Positions 13,347-24,677 of a DNA stretch of 64,000 bases are shown here, piece by piece (within the stretch, counting starts at the first letter, position 1; every line of letters starts with the position of its first letter). The position numbers and the translations under genes were made by a program. The notes beneath the pieces are model-generated. The model did no database searches and was not told the DNA's origin. It saw nothing but the letters and a program-made list of their open reading frames with translations. This DNA is from Lactifluus volemus (lineage: Eukaryota; Basidiomycota; Agaricomycetes; Russulales; Russulaceae): contig WTXI01000039.1 in the NCBI GenBank assembly GCA_022376515.1, positions 62,001 through 126,000 of the forward strand, read 5' to 3'.

Positions 13347-13352
13347 CACGTG
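13347..13352. promoter_or_regulatory. CACGTG box upstream of NLR1
   Basis: CACGTG inside a longer palindrome (TCTCACGTGAGA), about 95 bp before the NLR1 start codon. The same core within TCTCACGTGA lies 80-100 bp before the starts of NLR2, NLR3 and NLR4. This is an E-box type site that fungal bHLH factors bind. Conservation within young duplicates is weak evidence of function. Confidence 0.4.
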
Positions 13353-14180
13353 AGAGATTGCTGTCGGAGTTTGAACTATCCTGCACCGGTACTGAACTGG
13401 GCCAAGCTTCCGTTGCCCTTCATTCTCACGACGCTCATTATAACAATCACGATCGTCATCACATGCTGCCACTATCACGGCACAGCAGACGCGATACTAC
13501 TGTACTGATGTCGTGACTCTTTGCCTTTGTTTGCATCATTACCACCCCTAAAATTCACGAACTAACACCGCGGCGCTTCTCCTCACAACTGCCAATGCGC
13601 TATGATCGCCTATCCAAGCTCCCACTCTCATTCCCATTGGCTGGGCCGTCCGCAGGTAGTCATTATAACCCATGATTCGAGTCTTATTCCAGAATGAGAG
13701 TTGCGTGTTCAGATATTGCAATAGAAATGTGGGCATTTGTGGCATTTTTCACAAGTTGTTAGGGTAAGATGCAATAGAGATAACAGACTTGTTCGTCTGA
13801 AAAGCCTTTCTTCCATGGGTATATCGTCTCAAATGAGACGACTTGTGGTTCGAGCTGTTGCTAATAGAGGAGTCGTCGGTTGACAATCCTTGGTTCAGTA
13901 AGTTTTCGTCGCCTTTTGTTTTAGGTCCCATGATCGCATGATAGGTGATAACGGTGTATCACCATCTCCGGCTTTCTCGGTGGGCTTTAGCTCTTCCCAC
14001 TGGCAGTCCATAGCATTCCAGGAGAAGAGAAGTGGTATTGAGTACTATATTACAAACCATCCTTCCGGTATCAGACTAGGTGTCTATACAATTGGAAATT
14101 TTACTGTAGAGGAAGACAACTAAGATAACGACCTGATCACCGGTAACCAAAGAAAAAATTGTGATAATGAAGTCTGCAGG

Positions 14181-15334
14181 TACTATATTGGACCAGACCA
14201 TCGTCAGGACCGCTCGATCGTCAAGTCACACAATGTCACACACGGGCCGAACAGCTATAGCCAAGCTGATTCGAAGTCCGCTAGGTGAGGTGATGATGTG
14301 CGCGTTCAAGTGAGAAGAGTCCAGACTGTATGAATTTATCTATGTCATTACTACTACTAGTCTACTACAACGAATAACCATATGAATGACTTGAATATGT
14401 GTAGTAATAGTGAGGAGCAGGCCCAGGATACTGATAACTTGAAAGGGGGGTATTGGAGAGGACCGGGAGGTAACATAACTTGACTTGGAGGGCCCTGGCC
14501 CTACCCACAGGGCAGCCTTGTCTGGCCTGAGGTGACTTACATGCAGTGGAGGGGTGGTAGAAGGGGTTGAGGTTGCAAGTGATCGGGGCACATGAATGTT
14601 TCCAGCCACAGGCCTTTAGGCGGCAGTGGTGGGGGCAGGGTGGGCTGCAGGGGTGGCGCACAATGGTGGCGTCAGGACAGCTGTCAGTGTTTGAACGGCG
14701 GCGGCAGCGTCGGGATAGCGGCGGTGGCGACAGCGAGAGAGCGACCACAGCGTCGGGATGGCGGCCGCCCCATTGGGACGCAACCACAGCGGCAGCGAGG
14801 GAGCAGGGGCGGCATAGAGGAGAGGACGCAAGGGGAAAATAAAATAAAAGATTAGTGCGAAAGTGAAAAAACAAAACAATACGACGCACCATAGACCATG
14901 CTAAGAGGCCATGGCAGTCGACAGATGGGGGTACCAGAGGGTGGGCGACAGACCACGCAAGACCACGCAAGACCACGCGATGACGAGGGCGGGATGAAAG
15001 GTGACAGAGAGAGCGCGAGAGGGGAAGGCGATGATAGAGAGCGGGCAGTGCAGCAGCATCAGCGCTGCCAACTGGCTTGTTCAATAGACGCTCATACTTA
15101 AACTCCGACATGCCGTCCAACCGGCATGGCCAATCACGCGTGACATTAGCACTAAATTTTACCTTCGCTCTACCTTGCTTGCGTGAAGAAAAAATATATG
15201 GTACACATAATAGCAGTCATCTAGAATACATATTCGAAATTTGGTGGTGATTGAGCAAGTATTCATTGAGTTATTCAAAAAATAAAAAAAGTGACGATCG
15301 AGCGGTCCTGACGATGGTCTGGTCCAATATAGTA
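14181..15334. mobile_element. 1154-bp element with 43-bp perfect terminal inverted repeats
   Basis: The 43 bases at 14181-14223 are the exact reverse complement of 15292-15334, beginning TACTATATTGGACCAGACC. The element interrupts the NLR-to-F-box spacer that is continuous in blocks B, C and D. A TA lies at each end and could be a target duplication, as for Tc1/mariner-like elements. The interior has a GC-rich GCGGCGG-type stretch (about 14690-14830), three copies of a 10-mer GACCACGCAA/GA (14951-14980) and a 251-codon minus-strand open frame rich in Arg, Ser, Pro and Leu (14365-15120). None of this resembles a transposase. Best read as a non-autonomous DNA transposon, possibly with captured sequence. 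Confidence 0.8.
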
Positions 15335-15339
15335 TAGTG

Positions 15340-16420
15340 GTATCACATTTATTGAATTGACTTACGGCTGCGACTCGGAGGCGGCCCAATCGGATACGAA
15401 TCACCCGGCCAGAGGCGGTCCGCTCGGGAAGTTCGTCGCGAATAGATCTATCGGCCGATCCGGGTCTACATATCCTCGCTCAGATAGACCAATCGAAAGC
15501 CGCGTGCGTTGAACGATCGTGGTTCGCTGGATCCTGTTCCGCCTGCCCGCTCGACCAAACTAGCATGGCCTTTAAGGAACGAGATGAACACGGGCAGCGA
15601 GATTACTGCATCGGACATGGCAAGCGCATAACCCTCCGTCTTATCAAACGAGTACATCTCTTCTTTCGTGCACGAGTCGATCGAGAAGCCCGACGAGGAT
15701 GAGGTGTACCCGTCTTCGTCTCGCGCTGGGGTTGTGGAGAGGCGCCCACACGGACACCTGCAGTGTCGTAAAATGCTCCTTGATGACGCTTGTTCTCCCT
15801 GCAGGCTAAGTTACACAAATAACCATCCGTGGTCACGTGAGCGAGTCGATCAACTTTGCGCTGATACGTACATAGTCGATGTTTTCGCAGATGGCGAGGC
15901 AAGTCAAATTTGGGGCTTTATCAGCAAACGCCCGGAGGATACGCAATGTTGACAGATACTGTACTCAGTCAGTTTTTTCGTCGAGCACTTGAGGTTCGGA
16001 CTGATGCCGCGTAGAGATTGCGCCCTGAGCGTCACTAAACCGCATGTCGTACCAGAACACCACTGGCTGCGATTTCTCCCGCCCCCCGTAACACGCGAGG
16101 ATGTCTGGCGAGATGCGCCAGTAATGCCAGCCCATCAGGGTCGCGTCCGAGGTGCCGATGCACATTCGGTCGTCACCCGGATAGCCGCCGTGTTCGAACG
16201 CGGCAGTTGGGGCTGCTTAGCGAGTCATTGAGGAAGCGGTTTTGCCCACGTAAAGACACATGCGAGACGCTCCAGCTTGAACAGACAGTCGCGGAGTATC
16301 CGGACGGGGTTGTGGTCACCATCGGCCATGGGCGCTCACCCTTGACGATTGTGAGAAAAACGGAGAAAGCGGGGTCACCAGAGAGTGGGGTTAGGGTTAG
16401 TAAGAAGCTTTCGCAGGCAA
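15340..16420 (-). pseudogene. F-box protein fragment, block A (no F-box motif)
   Basis: Degenerate copy of the C-terminal two-thirds of the F-box protein that is intact in block D. Recognisable pieces include YSFDKTE-YALAM, LSED, a split RYDMRFSDAQ region and the intron-flanking NKR sequence. Stops and frameshifts interrupt it throughout. The part that should encode the F-box itself is absent. Its 3' end matches the complete F-box copies of other blocks, while its 5' end matches the truncated fragments at 28.2-29.0 and 41.2-42.0 kb, including a GGGTTAGGGTTAG motif near 16387. It therefore looks like a recombinant of the two F-box types. Confidence 0.7.
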
Positions 16421-17450
16421 CCACGTGTCCGGACTTCTGCCAGCCGCAAATGGTATGGAAGAGACGAGTAAGAGGAATAAAACATGAGGTGAGTGAGGGA
16501 ATTGCCTGCAACATGATTGTTGTTCATTCGTCGCCTCCCCAGTGCTGTTTTGTAGTTGCCGCCCCGACCTTGGACGCAGACTGGGACAACCGCCGGGCCC
16601 ACTCATCCACACCACTACATTACCATGATGATGGCACAATCTACAGTGCAATGCCCAATGAAGTTGCGGCCCTTATCCTATCTGGATGACTCCACAACGC
16701 ACGAGCCAACGATCGTGAAGCTCCGGCTCCTCTCACAGGCTGCTGAACCTGCCTTCACCGGAGAATACTCAACACGTCATCAACGTATCAACCATGAGCT
16801 CGCGATTCACATGCCAGCTCTCTTCCTGCGGGGCAACAACTCTCTCCGGAAGCCTATCTCGCCGTTACTATGATGTCCTCCCCTGCCAGTTTATCAGATG
16901 AGCCACAACTCTCACTGCACCACCCGAGAATACAATACTCAGGGTCTTTTTTTTCCCCTTGAGGGATATCGACTCTGCCCCGAAGTCGCCTCCGGGCCTC
17001 CGTAGTCTCTAGGCACGGCGCTACTAGGTAACAGACAAAAACAGAGCACAGGGTTGGTTCACTCGGTGTTCCTCTAGTACTGTTTCAAACGAGGCGACGA
17101 GTCGTCGACTCGGAGTATGACCATTGACCAGGTCATGATCGCGTGATCGCATGATCCTTCGTTGTTTCTTTATTATCGCGTTTTTCCCCTATCTTTTTCA
17201 GGCTCCCAGTGCAAGGAGTTGGCGATGGACGGGACGATAGCTTGACCTCAGGCTCTATCAATAAGCTTTAGTTCTTCCTGATGTCTATAACATTCAAGTA
17301 CGTGCTTGTTCTGCAGACTAGATTGATCCTCATAAAATGGCCAACCAAGGCCGCGTAGTGGAGGAAGCCGGTTTACTATGCGCAAGGGTCAACGTGAAGA
17401 AGCACCCAGTGGTCGAGGACAGTATACGTACATGTTTCACCATCACCCAG
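16421..17450. other. Spacer of block A with coding-like plus-strand remnant and F-box relic
   Basis: A plus-strand stretch at about 16640-16870 reads KLRLLSQ...STRHQRINHEL...FLRGNNSLRKP and has counterparts at 29230-29420 and 42165-42350 with partly conserved translation. It may be a remnant of an unidentified gene. Near 17310-17420 is a short, strongly diverged relic of the F-box C-terminal coding region. No intact gene is seen. Confidence 0.4.
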
Positions 17451-17537
17451 CTCCGTGTCACGGCGGTGGTAAGAGAGGCAATGAACCAGTCAAAGACAGG
17501 GATGACTTTGAGTCAAAAAAAGAACATAGAACCGACA

Positions 17538-20500
17538 CTATGTATCTGCATTGTGTACATGTACTGTAGCCCAATTCGATCCATGCACAAATTTTGTCAG
17601 GTCCAGCCAAGTCTCATGCTTACCCGCAATCCAGACGGTGTTAGATCTATGGAAATACGGTCGGTGAACCTGGGGAATCCATAAAACAAGTTCTCCCTCT
17701 TCCCCACACATCCAACCATCGCTATTCATCACGAACTTGTTCATAAATCGTTTGCTCTCGATATCCTCTGTTCTGACCTTCTCCAAACAAACCGCGTGAC
17801 CTTGTGAGGTCATGATACGCTGCCCGGATGAAGCAGAGTCGACCCCTGCTAGGGTGGCTCCTGTTCGAGCGTCCCACATGCGAATCGTGCGATCTCCGGA
17901 GCCTGACGCAATATGCTGCCCGTCCGGTGAAAATTTAACAGAAAAGACATAATCAGTGTGTCCTGTAAATGGACCCACTACCATCTCTCCTGTCGCGGCA
18001 TCCCAGACGCAAATCGTGCGATCGAGAGAAGCTGATGCTATGCGCCGTCCATCCGACGAGAATGCAACAGAAGTGATCGAATTTGTGTGCCCAGTAAACG
18101 GCCCCGCTATCATCTCTCCTTTTGATGCATCCCATACACGAATCTTGTGATCGAAATAGCCCAAGGCAATGCGCTGACCTTCCGGAGAAAAGGCAATGGA
18201 ACACACTGAATCGGTGTGGGTAAACGGGCCTGATATGGCCTCTCCTGTTGTGGCATCCCGGGGCCACACTCGAATCGTGCCATCCATTGAGACCGAAGCA
18301 ATGCGCCGCCCTTCCGGCGAGAATGCAGCACACCGCACTGAATCGGTGTGTCCAGTAAGCGGGCGTATTGTGACCTCTCCTGATGTGACATCCCAGACGC
18401 GAATTGTGCGATCACTCGAGGCCGAAGCGATACACTTCCCGTCTGGCGAGAATTCGACGGAGTTGACCTCACCAGTGTGTCCAGTAAATGGGCCCGATAC
18501 AACTGCTCCCGTCGTAGCATCCCATGTGCGAACCGTACGATCTCGCGATCCTGAGGCAAGGAGCTGTCCATCTGGTGAAAATGCGACAGAGTTGACTGGA
18601 CCGGCATGTCCAGTCATTGGTCCTGTTACGACCTCCCCTGTTGTGGCATCCCAAATGCAAATGATACGATCTAATGAGGCAGAAGCGATGCGCCGCCCAT
18701 CTGGTGAGAATGAAACACACACGATTGCAGAAATATGTCCAGTAAACGGGCCCGACACCCTTCCTGCTGTGACATTCCAAGTGCGTATTGTGTGATCATA
18801 TGAGGCCGACGCAACGCGCTGCCCGTCCGGTGAGAACGCAACAGATTGTGTGGAAGCGGTATGATTGGTAAAAGGGCCTGCTACAGTGTCTCCTGTTTTC
18901 GCATCCCACACGCGAATCGTGAAGTCGTCCGAGGCCGAGGCAACGCACAACCCGTCTGGCGAGAATGCAACAGAGCTGACTGAATAGGTGTGTCCAAAGA
19001 AGGGGCCGGCTACAACTTCTCCTGTTGCGGCATTCCACACGCGGATTGTGCGATCCTCCGAGGCTGACGCTATGCGCAGCCCATCGGGCGAGTATGAAAC
19101 AGACCTGACGTGATCCGTGTGTCCAGTGAATGGGCCAGGTACGACCTGTCCTGTTGCAACATCCCACACACGAATCGTGTAATCTCCCGAGGCTGAAGCA
19201 ATGCGCTTACTGTCTGGTGAGAATGCAACGGAATAGATCCGAGAGGTGTGTCCGGTAAGCGAGGCCACTGTCTCTCCTGTTGAGGAATTCCACACCAGAA
19301 TCCTGCGATCTCCCGAGGCGGAGGCAATGAACTGCCCGTTTGGCGAAAATTGAACAGAAAGGACCATACCGGTGTGGCCCATAAATGGTCCCGCTACGAC
19401 TTCTCCACTTGCAGCATCCCACACCCGAATAGTGCGATCGTCCGAGGATGAAGCAATGCGCTTCCCGTCCGGGGAAAATGAAACACAGTTGACCGATCCA
19501 GTATGTCCAGTAAACGGACCCGCTACCATCTCTCCTGTTGTAGCGTCCCACACCCGAATTGTGCGATCGACCGAAGCCGATGCGATGCGCAGCCCATCTG
19601 GCGCGAATGCAACAGACTCAACAGAGTCCTCATGTGCCTGAATCACCATTTCCAACGCCGGCCAATGAGATAGCTGACCGCGTTCAAGGCACAACGTGTG
19701 AGGAAATAGGCGAGCATATTGCTCGTGGATAAGGGAAGAGGTCGGTGCAAAGGGAAGGGCTGTGAGATAGATGTGTGGAGCGCTTCTTGCTATGGCCATC
19801 CCGAAATACCGCAAAAAGGCGGACGCATCATTCACCAACGCGAATAAGTTCTCCACGTCCGTTGGAGAAGGTTGTTGAAACTTTATCCAATGGTCACTAC
19901 ATATCAATTGAATAACACGATTTACCTACCTTCCGCTGGTCAGATCGCAACCATGCCTTCAGACATGACAATGCTGGTGAGGCAAGACCCACAACGTTCT
20001 TGATGCTGAGAACCTCCAGCCAAAATAGAAATTTGGCTTCGAACAGGGATCGAAGTTTCGTGAAGAGATCGTGCTCAAACGCAAGATGCTCCAGATGATC
20101 GTCCCAGAAAACGCACGCATACAATAAAGCAGGGGAAATGTGCTGGGAGATTCGAGATTCAAGGTCAGGCACGTCGCTGTTCGCAAGATATGACGACTCC
20201 AGTTTGCAGATGTTGAACTCCAGCTTCTCGAGCATTATCCCGAGGCACGAATGGGCTAACTCTCCGTGGTATTCCTCAAGGTCCACATAAAATACACCAC
20301 TCTTCTTGTTCGTCAAAAAGTCGCGGAATGAGGTATGGAGGGGGATAATGGGACGAGTTTGATCACTTGAAGTCACGTTACTCAGCAGCGAGCCGAGGTG
20401 ACGAAGCATTTCAACGATAGGATCAGAATCTTCGGGATCATCAATGGGGGCATGCCTTCGGAGGGAAATCAAGGATTCGATGGAAAGGGGTTCAATTGCA

Positions 20501-22973
20501 GCAAAAAGTTGTCCCATCACGGACCGGAATAGTATTTGTGCCTCGTCCGGTTTGAAATATGCTTCCAGAAGTTCTTCGTATAGCTTGTCCAGCGGATCTT
20601 GTGTATTATGACCTCGAGAGTGTCCCAACAGGCGCTGCACACACTTTCTCTTGCTGAAGCCAAAGCTAGCAGGAGGCGTGTTTATGAATCCGCAAGCAAC
20701 AGCCGCCCATTGAAATAATCCCTCTGCCGCATTTGCTAGTTTGACACCATACTCTTTGAATACGTCTGGAGGCAGCTTCTTCTGAAGGTAGATCCCAATA
20801 TCTTGCTCCGTCTTGGCAGCCAGTTTCGCATCATCCATGTAGAGCATGTCAACAGATGACGCTTCGGCGAATGCCGGTTCGATGCCACCTTCACACCTCG
20901 TGGTGACGAGTACACGGAGATGCGATGGGAAGTCAACGAGATGTTCAGCAAGGAACGTGTGGAGACCGTCTTGACCGATTGTATCTCCACTCTCATCCAG
21001 TGCATCGATCACGATAAGAATCGGACCGGGAAGTGGCAGATTCTTGAGCGGCTCGACGAGGAGGGATTCGAAAAGTGTATGATAGTCCCGGGTACCACGA
21101 AGAGATGAATTATTCTTGATGGCCCTCCCGAGAGCGATTTTGAATGCAGGATGTCGATCAGAGAGATCACGAGCAAGTGTCGTGAATAGTTGGTATGCCT
21201 CGTCTTTCGATTGTTCTTTGCGCAGAAACGCAAAGTAAGAGCCGAGACACGTCTTGTCGAAGCGACGTGCCACCTCGTGTACAATCGACGACTTTCCTGT
21301 GCCTGCCTGGCCAAGGAGAACTAGACCACGTTTGGATTTCGGATTCTCGACCCACTTCATAATATGATCCAAGAAATCTTCGCGTGTGCCTGGAAGGCAG
21401 CGCTTATCAGCACCAAATCGCCAGCCTCCCTTATATGGCAGTTCTCTGATCCTTGCGTTCAGTTCTGTGAATGCCCTCTGTCAGATCCACAATCAAACAA
21501 CTTTATGAGCATCTAAACTACCCACCAGTTTCTAGCACAGTGATTTCGGTGGTGACAGCAGCACGGGCGAGGAAACTCTCTCGAAGTCGGACGAGATTGG
21601 AGTGGTACTCTTCGATTTTTCCGTCAGCTTGTCCGAGAATATTCTTCAAAGCCCGCTTTCCTATTTCATATGTTTAGTATGTTTATAAATCCAATGAGAG
21701 GGATCACGATAACGTACCAACTTGCACATCTTCTGCATACGATCTGATAAATTTAGCACATTCGGTGACACACTCAAGCATCTCCTCGAGAATTGCTGCC
21801 TGCTTAGACTCTGGTTTGATGTTCCTCAAAGCATCAGCCTCCTCTGCAAATTCGAATGCGTCCCGTATCGCCTCGAGTAGTGTTTGGACGTTGCCATCAC
21901 GCTCAACCTGCTTCAGCAAGTTCTGACATTAAGATAAGAGCAAACGCGTGAATATCTCACATCATCTCAAATGACAAGAGATGCACCTCGGGAATCTTTG
22001 AGAGCAGACCCCACGCTAGACTTGCATAGGGATTCAGCTGAAAAATGAAAATTAGCTTGACAGATATGCAAAAACGATATTAGGCATACTGCTGCGATTG
22101 GACCGACAGCGTCCATCACCAATTTGATAACACTAACAGCACGTTTCCACGTTTTTATCGTGCTGACAGACTCCTCAGCGCGACCGAGAGCGGTGCGCGA
22201 TGTCTCTGCCTGGCTGTCCGGTGCTGAACGTACATTATCATCGCTCTCAAGGGGAGGGACCCCTTTCCGAGATATAGTGGTAGCAAATGCTGTGGATTGC
22301 ATAATTTCATTTTCGAACGGGACAGTAAGACCCGGAGCCCCGCCTTGAGCCATAGATCTGTCTGGATCGGCCGTTGTGGGGTTCTGCGCCTCAAGTACAG
22401 CATTAGAAGAGGATATGGCGTTTGGAGATACGGAGATCATCAAGACGAGTGTGGTTGGTTCCGTTGGGTGTCCATCGCGTGTGTCTGTGTTGTTGAAAAC
22501 AACATCAAGTTCTATTACGTAGGACTCGGATGCTCAGCTGGACGCATGAGCAATAACGCAAAGAAACGGACAAACCGCCTCTGGGTTCACCAACTATTTC
22601 CTGCCTTCCAATAAGGATGTCTTTTCTCATGGCAAGTTTGGCATACAGGGATACTATAATATGGGAGAGTGGCTGTATAACGCTGCAGGAGGCGCAGTTA
22701 CAAATGGGAGTAAAGCAAACGACATTTCTTACAGTGCGACGTTCTCGTTCCATTCAACTCGTTGTCCGACACTCCGCACGGATAGTGTCTGCCATGTTTT
22801 CTCCCCGTCAGTCACAGTAGCATAAAACCGTCTTTTTTTTCCAAGCAAGGACTTGAGACGGGGAAGGTTGTGCACTCTGACGACTAGCAAAAGAAACAGA
22901 CTTGGTACTTGTCGGAGGGGATAGCGTAAAAATACGAACCCGTCACCTGGAGTGGCAGCAAGTTCGGTTGCAT
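17538..22973 (-). CDS. NLR2: C2-NACHT-WD40 NLR-like protein, reading frame open
   Basis: Same nine-exon plan as NLR1, start codon at 22971-22973, stop at 17538. The first exon (MQPNLLPLQVT) joins across a GTTCGT-donor intron to VVRVHNLPRLK, giving a C2-like N-terminus encoded at about 22.4-22.97 kb. NACHT and the following winged-helix/helical region lie in one exon (about 19.93-21.47 kb) with Walker A GQAGTGKSS and Walker B LIVIDALDE. After a short intron comes a single WD40 exon (17538 to about 19.87 kb) with 14 repeats, enough for two seven-bladed propellers, ending in the FVHGSNW module. I find no frameshift, so this is one of two apparently functional copies. One WD repeat carries a two-residue insertion (VWPRDATTG). 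Likely a cytoplasmic sensor; its ligand is unknown. Confidence 0.9.
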
Positions 22974-23052
22974 TTCGGTGAGCTGGTGTAGTGAGACAGA
23001 AGGAAGGGGAGGGAGACGGGCCCGGGGGTCGACGCAATCGATGAGACGGTCT

Positions 23053-23058
23053 CACGTG
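23053..23058. promoter_or_regulatory. CACGTG box upstream of NLR2
   Basis: CACGTG within GGTCTCACGTGAT, about 80 bp before the NLR2 start codon and equivalent in position to the boxes upstream of NLR1, NLR3 and NLR4. Confidence 0.4.
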
Positions 23059-23236
23059 ATACACTGGGGTTAACTAATTAACTTGCAATTGAACTAACCT
23101 CAGGCTGTGGCCGCTTTGCTATAACCGCCCACGACGATCATCAACAGACAGCAGCGCGGCACTGGACTGTCCCAAGCTTCAATTGCCTACGGCGCTCATT
23201 CATAGCTTTTATGGCAATCATAGTCGTCATCATTTT

Positions 23237-23685
23237 TGATGAAAAGCAGCGGCTGAGGTAGATTAGATAACGCTAGATAAGATAGCGTTATCGATGTGTA
23301 AGAGACTCATATTTCATAATCATAATTTACCTAAGATAGCGCTAAGTGAAGTCGCGTGAGTCCAAATAAGGTAAAAGATGATGTAATCGTAATACTCACT
23401 TCAGTCGATGTGTAAGAGACTGAAGTGATAACAGCTGGGAAAAACTCCTTTAAATATATAGATGGAGCGTGTATTGGCCTAGGGCCTCGTACAATAGATG
23501 TACAATAAAAACAATCATATAATAGTTCTTTCTGAGAGAATAGGGAGCGTGCACAATGGTAAGGAATGTATTTAATCAATTATCTACCAATATCTACATT
23601 GTACGCTTGGACCGGTTAGATCCGGTCCGTGACACTGTCCGTACTGCCCGGGAATGTTCCCGCGCTACCAGCCCGTCTCAACAGC
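23237..23685. mobile_element. ~450-bp block-B-specific insertion, possible solo LTR
   Basis: Blocks C and D run directly from CATCATT into TTGGCACAGC; block B has about 450 extra bases there. The insert starts TGATGAAAAGC and ends near CTCAACA/GC. It contains a TATA-like TTTAAATATATAG, an AATAAA at about 23504, and several perfect hairpins (23267-23291; 23397-23427; GGACCGG/CCGGTCC near 23610). The 17-mer TCGATGTGTAAGAGACT occurs twice. A T-rich short target duplication is possible but not clean. These traits fit a solo LTR, but another element type cannot be excluded. Confidence 0.5.
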
Positions 23686-24029
23686 TTTTGGCACAGCCGG
23701 CAGCGAAATGCTACTGATGTCCCATCTCTTAAGCATCTGTTTGCATCATGATGACCCTAGCTATAGAACACATGAACCAATCACCACGGCGTCTCCTCAC
23801 AACCGCCATCGCGCCAAGGTCCCTCTCCAATCTCCCACTTTCCATTCCCACTGGCAGGTCGTCCGCAAGTGTCATTCCCATGATTCGAGTTTATCCAAGG
23901 GAATGAGAGTTGTGTGTTAAATCAAAATGCGAGCATTTGTGATATTTTTCACAAGTTGTTAGGGTGATGAAGGAATAAAGATAACCTCTCGTTCATCTGA
24001 AAAAACTCTTCTTTCATTGGTATATCATC

Positions 24030-24610
24030 TCAAATGTAATCATCCTCTCCGGCTTTCTGGATGAGCTTTAGCTCTTCCCACTGGCAGCCCATATCATGGC
24101 AGGAGAATGAGTAGTGGTATTTGAGTACTATTTTACAATCCATCCGTTCCGGTATTAGACTGGTTGTCTATACAATTGGAAATTCTACTGTAGGGGCAAG
24201 TGTAGGGGGAAGAGAACCAGGATAACCACCTGTTAACCGGGAACCAAAGAAGAAAAAAAAGAAACAAATTGTGATAATGATCGGTCGGGTATTCTTTGCT
24301 GGAGAACAACGACAAATGATAAGTGTATATCTTTTAGGTCCCATGATCGCATGATAGGTGATAACGGTGTATCATCATCTCCGGCCTTCTCAGTGAGCTT
24401 AGCTCTTCCCACTGGCAGTCCATTCCATGACAGGAGAATGAGTAGTAGAATTGGGTACTATATTACAATCCTTCCTTGACTAGGTGTCTATATAATGTGA
24501 AATTCTACTGTAGCGGGGGAAGAGAAAACCAAGATAACGACCTGATCACTAGTAACCAAAGAAAAGAAAAAAAGAAAAAAGAAACAAATTGTGATAATGA
24601 TCGAGGTCGG
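24030..24610. repeat. Local tandem duplication in the NLR2/F-box spacer
   Basis: A segment from CTCCGGCTTTCT to TGTGATAATGATCGG occurs twice, at about 24045-24290 and 24375-24605. Both copies share GCTCTTCCCACTGGCAG, the tract before ACTGTAG and the AAAGAAACAAATTGTGATAATG end. Blocks A, C and D carry one copy each. Confidence 0.7.
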
Positions 24611-24677
24611 CACGGTACTGGCCAACGCCAATGATAAGTGTAAGTGATGTACTGTAGTGGTGTCACATATATTGAAT

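Larger units (their letters stand above)
7650..17450. repeat. Tandem array block A (NLR1 + F-box fragment)
   Basis: Left-most block of the array. Its order is NLR1, upstream spacer, an inserted TIR element, a truncated F-box copy, then a spacer that resembles the tails of blocks B and C (shared GCCTCCGGGCCTCC and GACAAAAACAGA stretches near 17.0, 29.8 and 42.7 kb). It lacks the PIG-T segment present in B, C and D. Boundaries are approximate, taken from where by-eye similarity starts and stops. Confidence 0.7.

Noticed and set aside
14365..15120. 251-codon minus-strand frame inside the TIR element as a transposase
   Set aside because: Composition is low-complexity (Arg/Ser/Pro/Leu), with no DDE or other catalytic motif and no similarity to known transposases that I recognise.
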